53,206 bases of DNA from Verrucomicrobiota bacterium (GCA_029974925.1 JARKQH010000014.1:1-53206); one strand, 5' to 3'; positions 1-9,231 are shown, numbered from the stretch's first letter. Notes: a model not told the origin generated them from the letters alone. Translations and numbers: made by a program.

Positions 1-836
1 GACCCGTTCCAACGATAAAGCTCCGAACGACCTTCGCCGTCGTAAGAGCCGGCTACTATCAAGTATTGGCTTCCCCAATCGGTGATGCTGCGGATGCCCA
101 GGCCGCCCAAGGGCAGGAGCAGGGGATCGCCCAGCCTCGGTCGCGCCCCGTGAATGACCTCCTCAGGATTCAACATGGGCACCAGCAAGGCCCCTTCCCG
201 GGGAATCGGGTTGCGAAACCCAATCCAGAGGTGGCCGGCGGGACTGGGCGCCAGCCCTTCGATGTTCAAGGCGCCAGGATGCTTGGGGGGCAGTTGAGCT
301 GCCGCCGCAAGGCCGAAACGCGCCAGCCGGGGATTACCAATGAGATCCTGGAGCAGCCTTGTGTAAGGTTGTCCAACCGTCGTTAAACCCGGCACGCCAT
401 TGCTCACAGTCACTTCGGTGGCGAAGAAACGGTGGCGACTGGCTCTCCGCTTGCCGTCGGCATTCCGCCCGTGCGACGTAATCCAATAAATCAGGTTGCC
501 GAGCCGCGCCGCTCCCTCCAGATCAGCCTCGGGGTGCTTTGGGTCGGTCTGCAGAAACCGCGACAAATCCAGCGACGCCACCGGCAACCCGCCACCGGCC
601 CGGTCATAAATCCGCAAGATGTTGTCTTCGTCGTCCGCCACCACAAAGAAACCCGCCCCCAGCGTCTCCGCCGCCGAGGCGTCGCACAGGCCGTGGTAAA
701 CGCGAATTCCCTCCTCCGCCAGCCCTGGCCGCAGCGGCAGCAGTAACAAAGCTACGGCGGTGGCGAATCCCCGCCAGCTTTGGCCCCAGCCCCAACAGCA
801 GGAGGGCGGGTGGTTTTGAAGCGCTGGTTTAATCAT
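1..836 (-). CDS. DUF3616 domain protein, C-terminus cut by window edge
   Basis: Reading the minus strand from the ATG at 836 gives an uninterrupted frame of 278 codons that runs off the window at base 1, so the C-terminus is missing. The N-terminus has a hydrophobic stretch (about residues 24-40, ending PGLAEE) that looks like a signal peptide. The mature part opens with a beta-strand pattern (GAGFFVVADDEDNILRIY) and later has LEGAARLGNLIYWITSHGR, which I recognise as typical of DUF3616, a probable beta-propeller-type family of unknown function. It starts 27 bp after the HlyD-like gene and is probably the fourth gene of the VTC-DUF4956-HlyD operon. Open frames on the plus strand here are shadows. 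Confidence 0.8.
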   Translation of the reverse strand, partial: MIKPALQNHPPSCCWGWGQSWRGFATAVALLLLPLRPGLAEEGIRVYHGLCDASAAETLGAGFFVVADDEDNILRIYDRAGGGLPVASLDLSRFLQTDPKHPEADLEGAARLGNLIYWITSHGRNADGKRRASRHRFFATEVTVSNGVPGLTTVGQPYTRLLQDLIGNPRLARFGLAAAAQLPPKHPGALNIEGLAPSPAGHLWIGFRNPIPREGALLVPMLNPEEVIHGARPRLGDPLLLPLGGLGIRSITDWGSQYLIVAGSYDGEGRSELYRWNG

Positions 837-863
837 GGAATAAAAACGTAAATGGGCATTGGC

Positions 864-1967
864 TCAAAGTCTATTTCCGTTGCGAGCGCGGGGTTCGATC
901 CAAAGGTCAACCACTTCGCCCGGTCGGACCGGTGCGCGAGTGGGGAGGTCCACGACCAGCGGGAGGCCGACGTCCACCAGCACCCCCTGGCGAACAACGG
1001 CCAGGGCGTTGGTGATGGTTTCGACCTGGGGGCCGACGTGCGAGATGAGCGCCCAAAACTGGCGGCGCTGATCCGTGCGCGTCGTTACCCGGACCCGCAT
1101 TCCAACCTCGGGGTCCATCGGGTACGGCTGGCGGAGGTAGGCGACCACCCGGTCCGACCATGGGGAGGCAATGCAGACAATGGGCTCACCCTCAAGGACG
1201 TATTCGCCCACGGTTCGGTTTACAAAATTCACCATGCCGGTTATGGGCGCCCGGATGGTGATGGGGCCCCAATTGCTGTTTACAGCGGTGTGAGTATCTC
1301 CAAGGCGCGCCAGGAGCGCCTCAAGCTGCGCGTTTGGCGGCGCGGCCTCAGGAATGCCCACCGCTTGGAGCGCCTCCAACCGGCGGCTCATTTGCGCCAC
1401 GGAGTTTGACTTTTGCGCCACCTCGGCCGCCAGGGCATCGCGCGTCTTGGCGGTGAGGTCATAGAGTTCCTCCGAGAGGATTCGCTCTTCGTAAAGGCGT
1501 TGGCTTCGCCGTGCGTCGTTTTCCGCCTTTTGGAGGTTGACACGGGCGGTTGCCAGCTCGGCTTCCAGCCGCAGGAGTTCGATGCGAACGCGTTCATAAT
1601 CCAGGGCGCGCTGCATCGCAAGCGGAGGTTCATTCCGGAGCCGCGCCAATTCGACTTCGGCTTGGAGCAAGTCCAGCGGCATGCGAGGGTCCACAGGCTG
1701 AATGACGGCGATGGCATCACCTTGGTTCACGAACTGATAGGGCCGGACCTGTAATTCCACCAGCCATCCCGGGAGGGGACTGGCAACGGCAGCCCGCGTT
1801 CCTTCCCCAACGCCGGCAAGAGTCGGCGCGCTGTGAAAGCGGATCCAAATGAACCCGGCCGCGGCCAGCGAGACGCAAAAGAAAAACACCGGCACGACCC
1901 GCAGTCTAAACCGGCCCCAGAGCAGCCGAAACGTCGGCGGAATGGGGGCGTGGCCTGCCGGCTTCAT
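864..1967 (-). CDS. HlyD-family membrane-fusion/adaptor protein
   Basis: Predicted 367-residue periplasmic adaptor. One membrane segment (about residues 22-42) is followed by the first half of a biotinyl-lipoyl-like domain (ASPLPGWLVELQVRPYQFV), a long Glu/Arg/Leu-rich coiled coil (about 95-200), the second lipoyl half (ITIRAPITGMVNFVNRTVGE) and a beta-barrel-like C-terminus. This is the HlyD/EmrA order. The frame is open 58 codons further upstream, but that part lies inside DUF4956; the ATG at 1967 forms an ATGA overlap with the DUF4956 stop and is the likely start. No ABC or RND transporter gene accompanies it here, which is unusual for the family, so its partner may be the DUF4956 membrane protein (inference). 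Confidence 0.8.
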   Translation of the reverse strand: MKPAGHAPIPPTFRLLWGRFRLRVVPVFFFCVSLAAAGFIWIRFHSAPTLAGVGEGTRAAVASPLPGWLVELQVRPYQFVNQGDAIAVIQPVDPRMPLDLLQAEVELARLRNEPPLAMQRALDYERVRIELLRLEAELATARVNLQKAENDARRSQRLYEERILSEELYDLTAKTRDALAAEVAQKSNSVAQMSRRLEALQAVGIPEAAPPNAQLEALLARLGDTHTAVNSNWGPITIRAPITGMVNFVNRTVGEYVLEGEPIVCIASPWSDRVVAYLRQPYPMDPEVGMRVRVTTRTDQRRQFWALISHVGPQVETITNALAVVRQGVLVDVGLPLVVDLPTRAPVRPGEVVDLWIEPRARNGNRL

Positions 1968-2662
1968 ATTTCGGATTCGTCCTCGGCGGGCATGGCGGTC
2001 AGGTTGGAAACGCCGGCGAGGTTGCGGAGTTCGGCCAGCAGCTCTCCGGCCCGTTCCGTGTTGCGCAAAAGAAGACGGTAAGAGAGGTCGGCGCCCGGCT
2101 CGTCCTCCAGCGCGCGGTGGCTGGCCAGAAACAGTTTCCAACTGTGCCGCTTCAGCACCCGGTCCAGTTCGCCCAGTTCAGCCGGCGAGCGGCTCCAATG
2201 GAGGTTCAAAATCAGGTCGTAGTGTTGCCGCGTGCCGAACGAGGAAAACCACAGGTAAATCATGGTCGCGGAAACGAACGCGCAGCCCACGACCGCGCTG
2301 GCGAACTTCTGAGTGCCGGTGGCCATGCCGATCACCAGGCTGATGAGGATGTAGGTGGTGTCGAGGGTGTCCCGAAGGATGTTCCGGAAGCGAACGATGG
2401 CGAACACCGCCATCATGCCGAAGGCGGTGATGAGGTTGTTCGTCAGGACCATCATCACCAGGCACACGATGGGGGGAATAAGGACCAGGGCGTTGACGAA
2501 CGTGCGCGAATAAGAAAGGCCTGAATGAGTGAGCATGTAAACCCACGACACCACGTGCCCGCACGCAAGGGAAAGCGTCAGTCCCAGCAGCATGGCTGGC
2601 CAGTTCGCCGGTGCCACGCCCGTGTCGCCTTGCAGAAGCCAATCAAGGCCGGTGGAGTTCAT
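1964..2662 (-). CDS. DUF4956 integral membrane protein
   Basis: A 232-residue protein with several hydrophobic segments: about residues 22-44, 52-75, a stretch around LITAFGMMAVFAIVRFRN, and ILISLVIGMATG to VVGCAFVSATMIYLW. The cytoplasmic C-terminal part is soluble. The motif AIVRFRNILRDTLDTTYI is typical of DUF4956, a family that commonly neighbours VTC-domain genes (established association). The start at 2662 is chosen because it gives an ATGA overlap with the VTC stop; a start nine codons further up would intrude on that gene. It overlaps the HlyD-like gene by four bases, so translation of the three is probably coupled. A plausible role is a membrane partner for polyphosphate or a related polymer. 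Confidence 0.85.
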   Translation of the reverse strand: MNSTGLDWLLQGDTGVAPANWPAMLLGLTLSLACGHVVSWVYMLTHSGLSYSRTFVNALVLIPPIVCLVMMVLTNNLITAFGMMAVFAIVRFRNILRDTLDTTYILISLVIGMATGTQKFASAVVGCAFVSATMIYLWFSSFGTRQHYDLILNLHWSRSPAELGELDRVLKRHSWKLFLASHRALEDEPGADLSYRLLLRNTERAGELLAELRNLAGVSNLTAMPAEDESEI

Positions 2663-3579
2663 GGTTCTTTCGAGAGGGGGTCCCGCCACGGCCCGCCTGT
2701 TGGCTCCCCCGCAGCCGGCCGGCTGGCCTCAGGCAGGGAACCTGGCCGCAGGATTGGTCCGGCGGGACCGGAGACGAGCGAGCCGTGGGGCCGGACCGGC
2801 CAGTGAAAGTCCGGATTGGGAGCGGGCATGCGGTGATGCTGGGGCAGGTGACCGCTCAGCAGGGTGAAACCGTCGGCGTATTTGGCGGCGCCGCATTGGC
2901 GCAATTCAAACTTCCGCACCAAATCGCCGAACCAGTTGGGATAGCGATCGGTGAACTTCAGCTCGAGCACCACCGCATTTCCCCAAACCAGGATGGGATT
3001 TCGCATTTGGGTGGACAAACGACCTTCCGGGTCAGGTTCGCACCGGACTTGTCGGTCCAGCGTCAATCGGGCGGAATTCTCAGATGGCGGCAAATACGCT
3101 TCCCGGAGGTAGGCGACGTGAATCCTGGGCTTGGCCTGCAATCCCTGGACGAGCCGGCAAAACGCCTGCGCGGCAAACAATTGCTTCGGATGGGGGGAGA
3201 TCAGCGCCCGGGCCGGCGGCAGTTGGCCGGCCAGAATCCGGCGCACCGCGTCCCGGCGCACGGCGGCGCGTTGTTTGCGGATGCAGTTGTCCATCCGCCG
3301 TTTGATCTCCAGAAATACCGGCGCGTCAGGATCGTCGTTGTAATAACGAATGCGCAGCTTGAAGCGGTTTTTGTTTCCGTTCACGGTGTCCCAATACGTC
3401 TTCATCCGGTCCGAATCGAGATAAAGGCTGTGGACCGGATAGGAAAATTCGGGCTTCCCGACGCCGTAATCGTCCAGCTCCAGAAACGAGCGGACGTATT
3501 GGCGGATTTGACGGGCTTTGGATTCCGAGATCACATACTTGAGCTCGAACCGCGAGGCCTGCATGCGATCCCGGTTCAT
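2659..3579 (-). CDS. VTC-domain protein (polyphosphate polymerase-like)
   Basis: A 306-residue soluble protein with the hallmarks of the VTC domain (CYTH-like triphosphate tunnel fold): an early RFELKYVISESKARQI strand-helix, then SLYLDSDRMKTYWD, the basic strand KLRIRYYND, the E-x-K strand FLEIKRR and the late VLELKFTDRYPNWF. In yeast Vtc4 this fold makes polyphosphate from ATP. Bacterial homologues beside DUF4956 are usually assigned the same role, though mostly without experiment. The last 60 or so residues are Pro/Arg-rich and probably disordered. It is the first gene of the four-gene minus-strand operon and diverges from the sensor kinase gene across a short AT-richer gap. Confidence 0.85.
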   Translation of the reverse strand: MNRDRMQASRFELKYVISESKARQIRQYVRSFLELDDYGVGKPEFSYPVHSLYLDSDRMKTYWDTVNGNKNRFKLRIRYYNDDPDAPVFLEIKRRMDNCIRKQRAAVRRDAVRRILAGQLPPARALISPHPKQLFAAQAFCRLVQGLQAKPRIHVAYLREAYLPPSENSARLTLDRQVRCEPDPEGRLSTQMRNPILVWGNAVVLELKFTDRYPNWFGDLVRKFELRQCGAAKYADGFTLLSGHLPQHHRMPAPNPDFHWPVRPHGSLVSGPAGPILRPGSLPEASRPAAGEPTGGPWRDPLSKEP

Positions 3580-3647
3580 TTCAACGTCCTCTTCAGCATG
3601 GTTCTAGCTTTATTGTTTCATACGGTCTTAGCGAATGGTATGCCATT

Positions 3648-5147
3648 ATGCATGAAACATGGAAAAACGGCTGGTTTTCGGGGATTCTTGCGCGGGGGAC
3701 ACTGGCCCAAGCGTGGATGAGTGCGACAAATTGTTCCAGGGGTGATCGAAAAAACAGCAGCGCCGCGCCGGGACAGGGGTGGCGGGTGGCTGTGTTTTGG
3801 GCTGCGATCGTGATAGGAACGGGCGCCCTGGGGTGGGTGGGCCATCGGACTGCCTCCCGGCTTGGCGAACTGCAGGGAGAATTTCTGTCGGTCCAAGCCG
3901 AGACCTTCTACCTCGGCATCCGCCTGCGCAGCGGGGTCGAGCGCTTGAACACCCTCTTGCTGCAATTTCAGTTGTCGAAGGCGGACCCGGCCGAACGCGA
4001 GCGTTTTCACCAGCACAGCCGCTTCCTCGTAGGTTTGATTACGCAAGCCAAACCGCACCTGGCCACCGCCGAGGAACGGAGCCTGGTCCAGGAGCTGGAA
4101 GCTGCCTTCGAGCAATACCAGATCAGGGCATCCCCCCTCTTGGAGAAAGGCGTCCGGGCGGTGCGACGGGATTCAGCCGTGGAGGTCGCGGCGCAAATTC
4201 AAGAGGTGGCCCAGCCCTTGGAGCGCTTGTGTGATGAATTGATCGAACTCCAACAGGCGTCATGCAACCGTTTCCTGGGACGATCCCATCAAGTGCTGCA
4301 AGGGTTGATGCAGTCCTTTATGATCATCCTGGTTCTGCTAATCCTCTTCGCGGTGACCATCGGCGGGCTGGCGTATCGGCGTGCACTGGCTCCCTTGCGC
4401 CGTCAACTGACGCGCGCGCAGGCCGTGGTCGAGCGCCAGGAGAAACTCGCCTCGCTGGGGACGCTGGCAGCCGGGGTGGCTCACGAAATCCGCAACCCCC
4501 TGGCCTCCTTGAAATTTCGCCTCTTCAGCCTCAAGGAATCGTTGCGGCCCGAGTTGAGCGAAAATGAAGACCTGATCGTGATTGATGATGAAATCAACCG
4601 CCTGGAGCGCATCGTGAAGGATTTCTTGCAATTCGCGCGCCCCGCCGAGCCGGTGTTGGCCAAAGTTGAGGCGGACCAATTGCTGCGTCGCGTGCGGGAC
4701 GTTCTGGAGCCGCAGTTGGCGGCGCGCGGCATTCAATTGGTCGTCGAGGCGGGGGAGCCGGTGTGGCTGAAGGTGGATTCCCAGCAAATCCAGCAGGTGC
4801 TGATCAACTTGGCGCAGAACGCCGCCGACAGCATCGAAAACAGCGGCCGCATCACACTGCGCGCCCGCCGGGGCGCTGCCCGCCTCGGGAACCAGTCCCG
4901 CCCCGCCGTGTTGCTTGAAGTGGCCGACACCGGCAAGGGCATTCCTCCCGACGTGCAGCGGCGGCTTTTCGATCCCTTCTTCTCCACCAAGTCCGGCGGG
5001 ACGGGCCTCGGGCTGTCCATCGCCGAACGGGTGGTGGAAATGCACGGCGGCCTGATTCAATACCAAACGCAACTTAATCGCGGCACCACGTTCCAAATCG
5101 TGCTGCCGCAGGACACGGCCAATGGCTCCCAGCATTCTCCTCATTGA
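3648..5147 (+). CDS. NtrB-type membrane sensor histidine kinase
   Basis: Up to 499 residues. Two membrane segments (about 46-65 and 223-243) flank a helical extracytoplasmic sensor domain of about 155 residues. The cytoplasmic kinase follows: H-box AAGVAHEIRNPLASL (phospho-His about 279), N-box LINLAQNAADSI, G1 DTGKGIP (427-433) and G2 GGTGLGLSI (450-458). No PAS domain is visible and a linker of about 25 residues follows the second membrane segment. The end overlaps the response regulator gene by 26 bp, so the two form a cognate pair. The start is uncertain: the ATG at 3717 would still keep both membrane segments, and neither start has a strong ribosome binding site. The signal is unknown. 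Confidence 0.85.
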   Translation: MHETWKNGWFSGILARGTLAQAWMSATNCSRGDRKNSSAAPGQGWRVAVFWAAIVIGTGALGWVGHRTASRLGELQGEFLSVQAETFYLGIRLRSGVERLNTLLLQFQLSKADPAERERFHQHSRFLVGLITQAKPHLATAEERSLVQELEAAFEQYQIRASPLLEKGVRAVRRDSAVEVAAQIQEVAQPLERLCDELIELQQASCNRFLGRSHQVLQGLMQSFMIILVLLILFAVTIGGLAYRRALAPLRRQLTRAQAVVERQEKLASLGTLAAGVAHEIRNPLASLKFRLFSLKESLRPELSENEDLIVIDDEINRLERIVKDFLQFARPAEPVLAKVEADQLLRRVRDVLEPQLAARGIQLVVEAGEPVWLKVDSQQIQQVLINLAQNAADSIENSGRITLRARRGAARLGNQSRPAVLLEVADTGKGIPPDVQRRLFDPFFSTKSGGTGLGLSIAERVVEMHGGLIQYQTQLNRGTTFQIVLPQDTANGSQHSPH

Positions 5148-6570
5148 AGACGACGCCCGGCTGGCCGAGATCCTTCAAAAGCTGCTGTGCCGCGAAGGTT
5201 ATGCCGTGGTGTGGACCACCCGCGGCGACCAGGGATTGGCGCTCGCCCGCCAGCAACGCCCCGATGTGGTCCTGACCGACCTGAAACTGCCGGGCCTCGA
5301 CGGCTTGACGCTGATTTCGCAGTTGCATGCGCTCCACCCCAAGGTGCCCATCATCATGATGACGGCGCACGGGACCACCGAGACGGCGATTGAAGCCACC
5401 AAGCTCGGCGCTTATGAATACCTTCTCAAACCCTGCGAACCGCGCGAGCTCCTCGACCTGGTCGCCACCGCCATCGCCCACTCGCAACGGATGACGGAGG
5501 TGGTGGAGCTGGGGGAGGGGGGCACCGCGCGCTTTGCGCTGGTGGGCCAGAGCCGGGCCATGCAGGAGATCTACAAACAAATTGGCCGCGTTGCGGCCAC
5601 CCCCGTCACCGTCCTGATCCGGGGCGAGACAGGGTCGGGCAAGGAACTTATTGCCCGCGCCTTGTATCAGCACAGCGACCGCGCCGACAAGGCCTTTATC
5701 GCTGTCAATTGCGCCGCCATTCCCGAGACCCTTCTGGAGAGCGAACTCTTCGGGCATGAGCGGGGTTCATTTACCGGCGCCCACGCCCGGCGAATCGGCC
5801 GCTTCGAGCAGGCCGAGGGGGGAACGATCTTCCTGGACGAAATTGGCGACCTGACGCCGGGCACGCAGGCGAAACTGTTGCGGGTGCTGCAGGAACGAAC
5901 AATTCAGCGGCTGGGCGGTGACGAACTGATCCCGGTGAACGTGCGCGTGCTGGCCGCCACCCACCGCGACCTGGAGCAAGCCATCGCGGAAAAGGAGTTC
6001 CGCGAGGACCTGTTCTACCGGCTGAGCGTGGTGACGCTGCGCCTGCCGGCGCTGCGGGAACGAGTCGAGGACATCCCGGAGCTGGTCCGCTTCTTTCTGC
6101 GGCGCTACGCGCAGGAGTTCGGGGGCAGCGCCCCGTCCATTGAGCCGGAGGCCATCCAATGGCTGCAGGGGCAGGCCTGGCCGGGGAATGTGCGGGAGTT
6201 GGAAAACGTGATCCGGCAGGCCATGTTGCTGGCGCGTCCGCTGGCGATCACGATCGAGCATGTGCAGCAGGTCCTGGCGCGCGACCGAAGGCTGCCCGGC
6301 GCGGCCAGCCAGACCCTGGCCAGTTATATTGCCGAGCTTCTCTCTCGCGCGCAGCGAGGGGAAGTTGAGGGCGTCTATTGGAGGCTGATCGCCGACATGG
6401 AGCCGGAACTGTTCGCCCAAGCCATCCGGCTGGCCCAGGGCAACCAGGCCAAAGCCGCCCGCTGGCTGGGCATCACGCGCCTGAAGATGCACGAGAAACT
6501 CGTCCAGTTCGGGCTTCACCCCTCAAGGTCGGACAATAGCGGCGCCGGGAAAGACTCGCGGAGCGCCTGA
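5122..6570 (+). CDS. NtrC-family sigma-54-dependent response regulator
   Basis: A 482-residue activator in the classic order. The receiver domain has acidic pocket EDD at 9-11, phospho-acceptor Asp53 in VLTDLKLPG and Lys103. The AAA+ domain has Walker A GETGSGKE at about 168-175, the sigma-54 contact loop as GSFTGA at about 215-220, Walker B GGTIFLDEIGD and an arginine-rich sensor region. A Fis-type helix-turn-helix (AQGNQAKAARWLGIT) is at the C-terminus. When phosphorylated by the upstream kinase it should drive sigma-54 promoters. The Ser in GSFTGA in place of GAFTGA is a known tolerated variant. No clear -24/-12 promoter was found nearby, so its target genes are probably elsewhere. Confidence 0.92.
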   Translation: MAPSILLIEDDARLAEILQKLLCREGYAVVWTTRGDQGLALARQQRPDVVLTDLKLPGLDGLTLISQLHALHPKVPIIMMTAHGTTETAIEATKLGAYEYLLKPCEPRELLDLVATAIAHSQRMTEVVELGEGGTARFALVGQSRAMQEIYKQIGRVAATPVTVLIRGETGSGKELIARALYQHSDRADKAFIAVNCAAIPETLLESELFGHERGSFTGAHARRIGRFEQAEGGTIFLDEIGDLTPGTQAKLLRVLQERTIQRLGGDELIPVNVRVLAATHRDLEQAIAEKEFREDLFYRLSVVTLRLPALRERVEDIPELVRFFLRRYAQEFGGSAPSIEPEAIQWLQGQAWPGNVRELENVIRQAMLLARPLAITIEHVQQVLARDRRLPGAASQTLASYIAELLSRAQRGEVEGVYWRLIADMEPELFAQAIRLAQGNQAKAARWLGITRLKMHEKLVQFGLHPSRSDNSGAGKDSRSA

Positions 6571-6606
6571 CTTCCAAGCCATCTGCGTGAGGACAAGTCC
6601 GGCGAT

Positions 6607-7680
6607 TCAAGGCCGTTGAAGGCGAAAATACAGGCCTGAGCTGGTACCGATGGGGAGGACCGCGGAATTGGTATTGAGCGGAATGGGCACGAGATTCCAC
6701 GGGCCCTCGGAGGGGTTGGTGGCGCAAAGCAGAAGCCAGCCGGGGCACTCCCACCGAAGTACGATGTTGGTGTCATCAAGGATTGGCGGGTGCAGGAGTG
6801 GCCGCACTCCTGCCGCCGGGGGAACGCATTGCAGCGTCCCCAGCCCCCAGTAGTAGCACACCGTATAGCTGCCGCCCGCGGGAATGCTTACCCCCTGCCA
6901 TTCCAATCCGGCTCCGTTGTCCACATAATCGGCGTTGGTGGTATTGAGGAAATGCAACCCCTCTCCAATCGTGGTCCAAATCATGCCGTATTGGTCCTCT
7001 TGATAACCACTGGGCAGCGGGCTGTCGGGAGCCGCTTGCAGAAACAAAAAGAAACTGCGGTCGGTGGTCGTTCCGCCCACCGCCACCCGCTCGCAATCGG
7101 TGTTCAAGTGGCATAAACTCTTGTCGTCGCCCGCCAGGTAAATATCCGCAGCCGCAAAGAGGTCCACCGGGTGGTTGGTTGCACCGTGGTTGACGACCGT
7201 GTTGCGAACCAGCAACCACGATTCGCCGGGAACGTGGGCCACGACCTGAGTGACGGTCAAGGGAACCCCGCTCAGGTCCTGCCGGTTGTCCATGACCGTT
7301 GTCACCCGCAACCCGTCCGGGCTGGATTCCTGGGAAATGGGATAAAACGGCGCGGCCCGCAACAGGCTGGCCGCGGTCTGCGTGTGGCGCATGTAATCCA
7401 TGCCCACCACCACTCCGTTATGTCTGATGAAGAACCCGCTGTCGGCGGGGGCAACCATGTTGGGGAAAAACTGGCCGTTGTACGGGTAATTCTCGTGCTC
7501 CAGTTGAAGCGAGCCGTCCACGCCGACCGTGATGCGCGTAATGGGCCCGTTCGTATTGACGATGGGGGTGTTCGGAAAACCTTGAGACCGGACCGTCTGC
7601 CCGGCCGCTCCGGCCAAAACCACCAGGAGCATCCCCAGCCACCCTCTCAGATGCCCGAAAAAGCCGCCGGTCCTGCTCAT
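6607..7680 (-). CDS. secreted protein of unknown function with verrucomicrobial C-terminal tail
   Basis: 357 residues with an N-terminal signal peptide (hydrophobic core WLGMLLVVLAGAAG). The body is beta-rich, with Asn/Thr/Gly-rich stretches and no catalytic motif I recognise. The last 55 or so residues (IVLRWECPGW to GLYFRLQRP) match a tail seen on other secreted proteins of this lineage and on three further proteins in this window. The gene is convergent with the NtrC-type regulator (36 bp gap) and divergent from the MscS gene. Function is unknown; a surface or extracellular role is inferred only from the signal peptide and tail. Confidence 0.75.
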   Translation of the reverse strand: MSRTGGFFGHLRGWLGMLLVVLAGAAGQTVRSQGFPNTPIVNTNGPITRITVGVDGSLQLEHENYPYNGQFFPNMVAPADSGFFIRHNGVVVGMDYMRHTQTAASLLRAAPFYPISQESSPDGLRVTTVMDNRQDLSGVPLTVTQVVAHVPGESWLLVRNTVVNHGATNHPVDLFAAADIYLAGDDKSLCHLNTDCERVAVGGTTTDRSFFLFLQAAPDSPLPSGYQEDQYGMIWTTIGEGLHFLNTTNADYVDNGAGLEWQGVSIPAGGSYTVCYYWGLGTLQCVPPAAGVRPLLHPPILDDTNIVLRWECPGWLLLCATNPSEGPWNLVPIPLNTNSAVLPIGTSSGLYFRLQRP

Positions 7681-8032
7681 GGCACCCCGCCAGCATAAAG
7701 AAGTTGCCGTTCACTCATACTCACGCGCCTTTCGGCGCAAGGATGAATTCACCAGAAACTCCTGGATTTGTCGAGCAAAAGCGTGCGGAGCCGCGGCCGC
7801 GATGGCGGCGCCCCGCCGCGCGCTGCCGGCGGGTCTTGATACTTGTGCAAGCCGCCCGGGCATGCAACAGTAACGCCGCGTTTCAACGGGCTTGCCCGCG
7901 CGAAATGCCCAAGGCCGGCGCCTCCTGACAGCCGCCGGGCCTGGCGCCGGCGCTGGATACTTCGGGCCGTCCCCGGCCGGTCCCCGGCAACGGCATCGAG
8001 TGAAGCGTCAGACTGGAAAAGGAACACACGCC
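7681..8032. other. 352-bp divergent intergenic region
   Basis: This spacer separates the start of the minus-strand secreted protein gene from the ATG of the MscS channel gene and must carry the 5' signals of both. It is GC-rich, with GC-rich inverted stretches around 7790-7850. I see no coding frame with plausible composition, no RNA gene and no convincing -35/-10 pair. A purine-rich ribosome binding site (GGAAAAGGAA) lies just before 8033. Confidence 0.5.
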
Positions 8033-9199
8033 ATGAACCGCGAAAGTTACCTGGAAGCGAGCCGCCACTGGCTGCATGACCACGGCCTGAACCTCTTGCT
8101 GATCGTCGTGCTGACTCTCGTCGTGCTGAAAGTGGCCGCCATCCTCAACCGCAAGCTCTTTACCCGGCTGTTCCGAGGCCGGGAGGACGAGCATTCGCGG
8201 AAACTGGCCCAGACGCTTTCCCAGGCCTCGCATTGGGTCCTGATGGCCGTGTTCGGGGTTGGGGGCCTGAGTCTTTCCTTGAATGAGCTGGGCGTGCGCA
8301 TGGAGGGCGTCTCCACGCGTGTCCTCGGCTGGCTGGTGACCAACGGCCTCGGAATCGTCCTCATCGCGGCCATCACCACCGTGGCGCTCAAGGCGGCGGG
8401 CATCCTCACCTCGAAGCTGATGGCCTTTCTCCATCGAGACAAGCTCGACATCGAATCGCAAAAGCGGGCCGACACCCTGGGCTCGGTTTTGCGGTGGTTT
8501 GCCCGCACCGCGATTCTCCTGATCGCTTCGGTGATGGTGCTGGGACAGCTCGGCGTCCAAATCGGCCCGGTCATCGCCGCGGCCGGTGTCGTGGGCCTGG
8601 CCGTCGGCTTCGGCGCGCAGAACCTCGTGCAGGACGTCATCAGCGGCTTCTTTCTGCTCCTTGAGGACCAGATTCGGGTGGGGGATGTGGTGCAGCTCAA
8701 TGACAAATCGGGCATGGTGGAGAAGATTACCCTGCGCATGACCATCCTGCGCGATTTCGCCGGCAACGTGCATTATGTCCGCAACGGCAAAATTGATGTC
8801 GTGACCAACATGACCAAGGAGTATTCCCATTACGTGTTCGACATCGGGGTGGCCTACCGCGAGGACGTGGATGAGGTCAGCCGCGTTATCCGTGCCGTCG
8901 GCGAGGATTTGCAGAAGGATCCAGCGTACAAAGACGACATCCTGGCCCCGGTGGAGGTGGTCGGTCTGGACAAGTTTGCCGATTCCGCCATTGTCATCAA
9001 AGCCCGCATCAAAACCAAACCTGTCAAGCAGTGGCGCGTGGGCCGCGAGTTCAATCGGCGTCTCAAGAAGGAATTCGACCGGATCGGGATTGAGATTCCA
9101 TTCCCGCACCTCACGATTTACGCTGGAAAAGACAAACAGGGGAATTCTCCCGCCCATAGCATCGAGGTGCGCGGCGGGGGGGCGGCCTCGGCGACTTGA
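8033..9199 (+). CDS. mscS: MscS-family small-conductance mechanosensitive channel
   Basis: A 388-residue channel. About five membrane segments (near 19-37, 64-83, 99-124, 155-172 and 177-197) are followed by the MscS pore helix and beta domain. The diagnostic block is VVGLAVGFGAQNLVQDVISG followed by LLLEDQIRVGDVV. The soluble C-terminus carries the usual MscS alpha-beta domain (RVGREFNRRLKKEFDRIGIE). It opens on membrane tension to release solutes after hypo-osmotic shock. The frame is open 47 codons further upstream, but ATG 8033 has the ribosome binding site and begins just before the first membrane segment. It has two or so more membrane segments than E. coli MscS, which is common in the wider family. 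Confidence 0.92.
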   Translation: MNRESYLEASRHWLHDHGLNLLLIVVLTLVVLKVAAILNRKLFTRLFRGREDEHSRKLAQTLSQASHWVLMAVFGVGGLSLSLNELGVRMEGVSTRVLGWLVTNGLGIVLIAAITTVALKAAGILTSKLMAFLHRDKLDIESQKRADTLGSVLRWFARTAILLIASVMVLGQLGVQIGPVIAAAGVVGLAVGFGAQNLVQDVISGFFLLLEDQIRVGDVVQLNDKSGMVEKITLRMTILRDFAGNVHYVRNGKIDVVTNMTKEYSHYVFDIGVAYREDVDEVSRVIRAVGEDLQKDPAYKDDILAPVEVVGLDKFADSAIVIKARIKTKPVKQWRVGREFNRRLKKEFDRIGIEIPFPHLTIYAGKDKQGNSPAHSIEVRGGGAASAT

Positions 9200-9231
9200 G
9201 GCAAACCTTCGCCGGCCGGGTGAAGCGGGTA

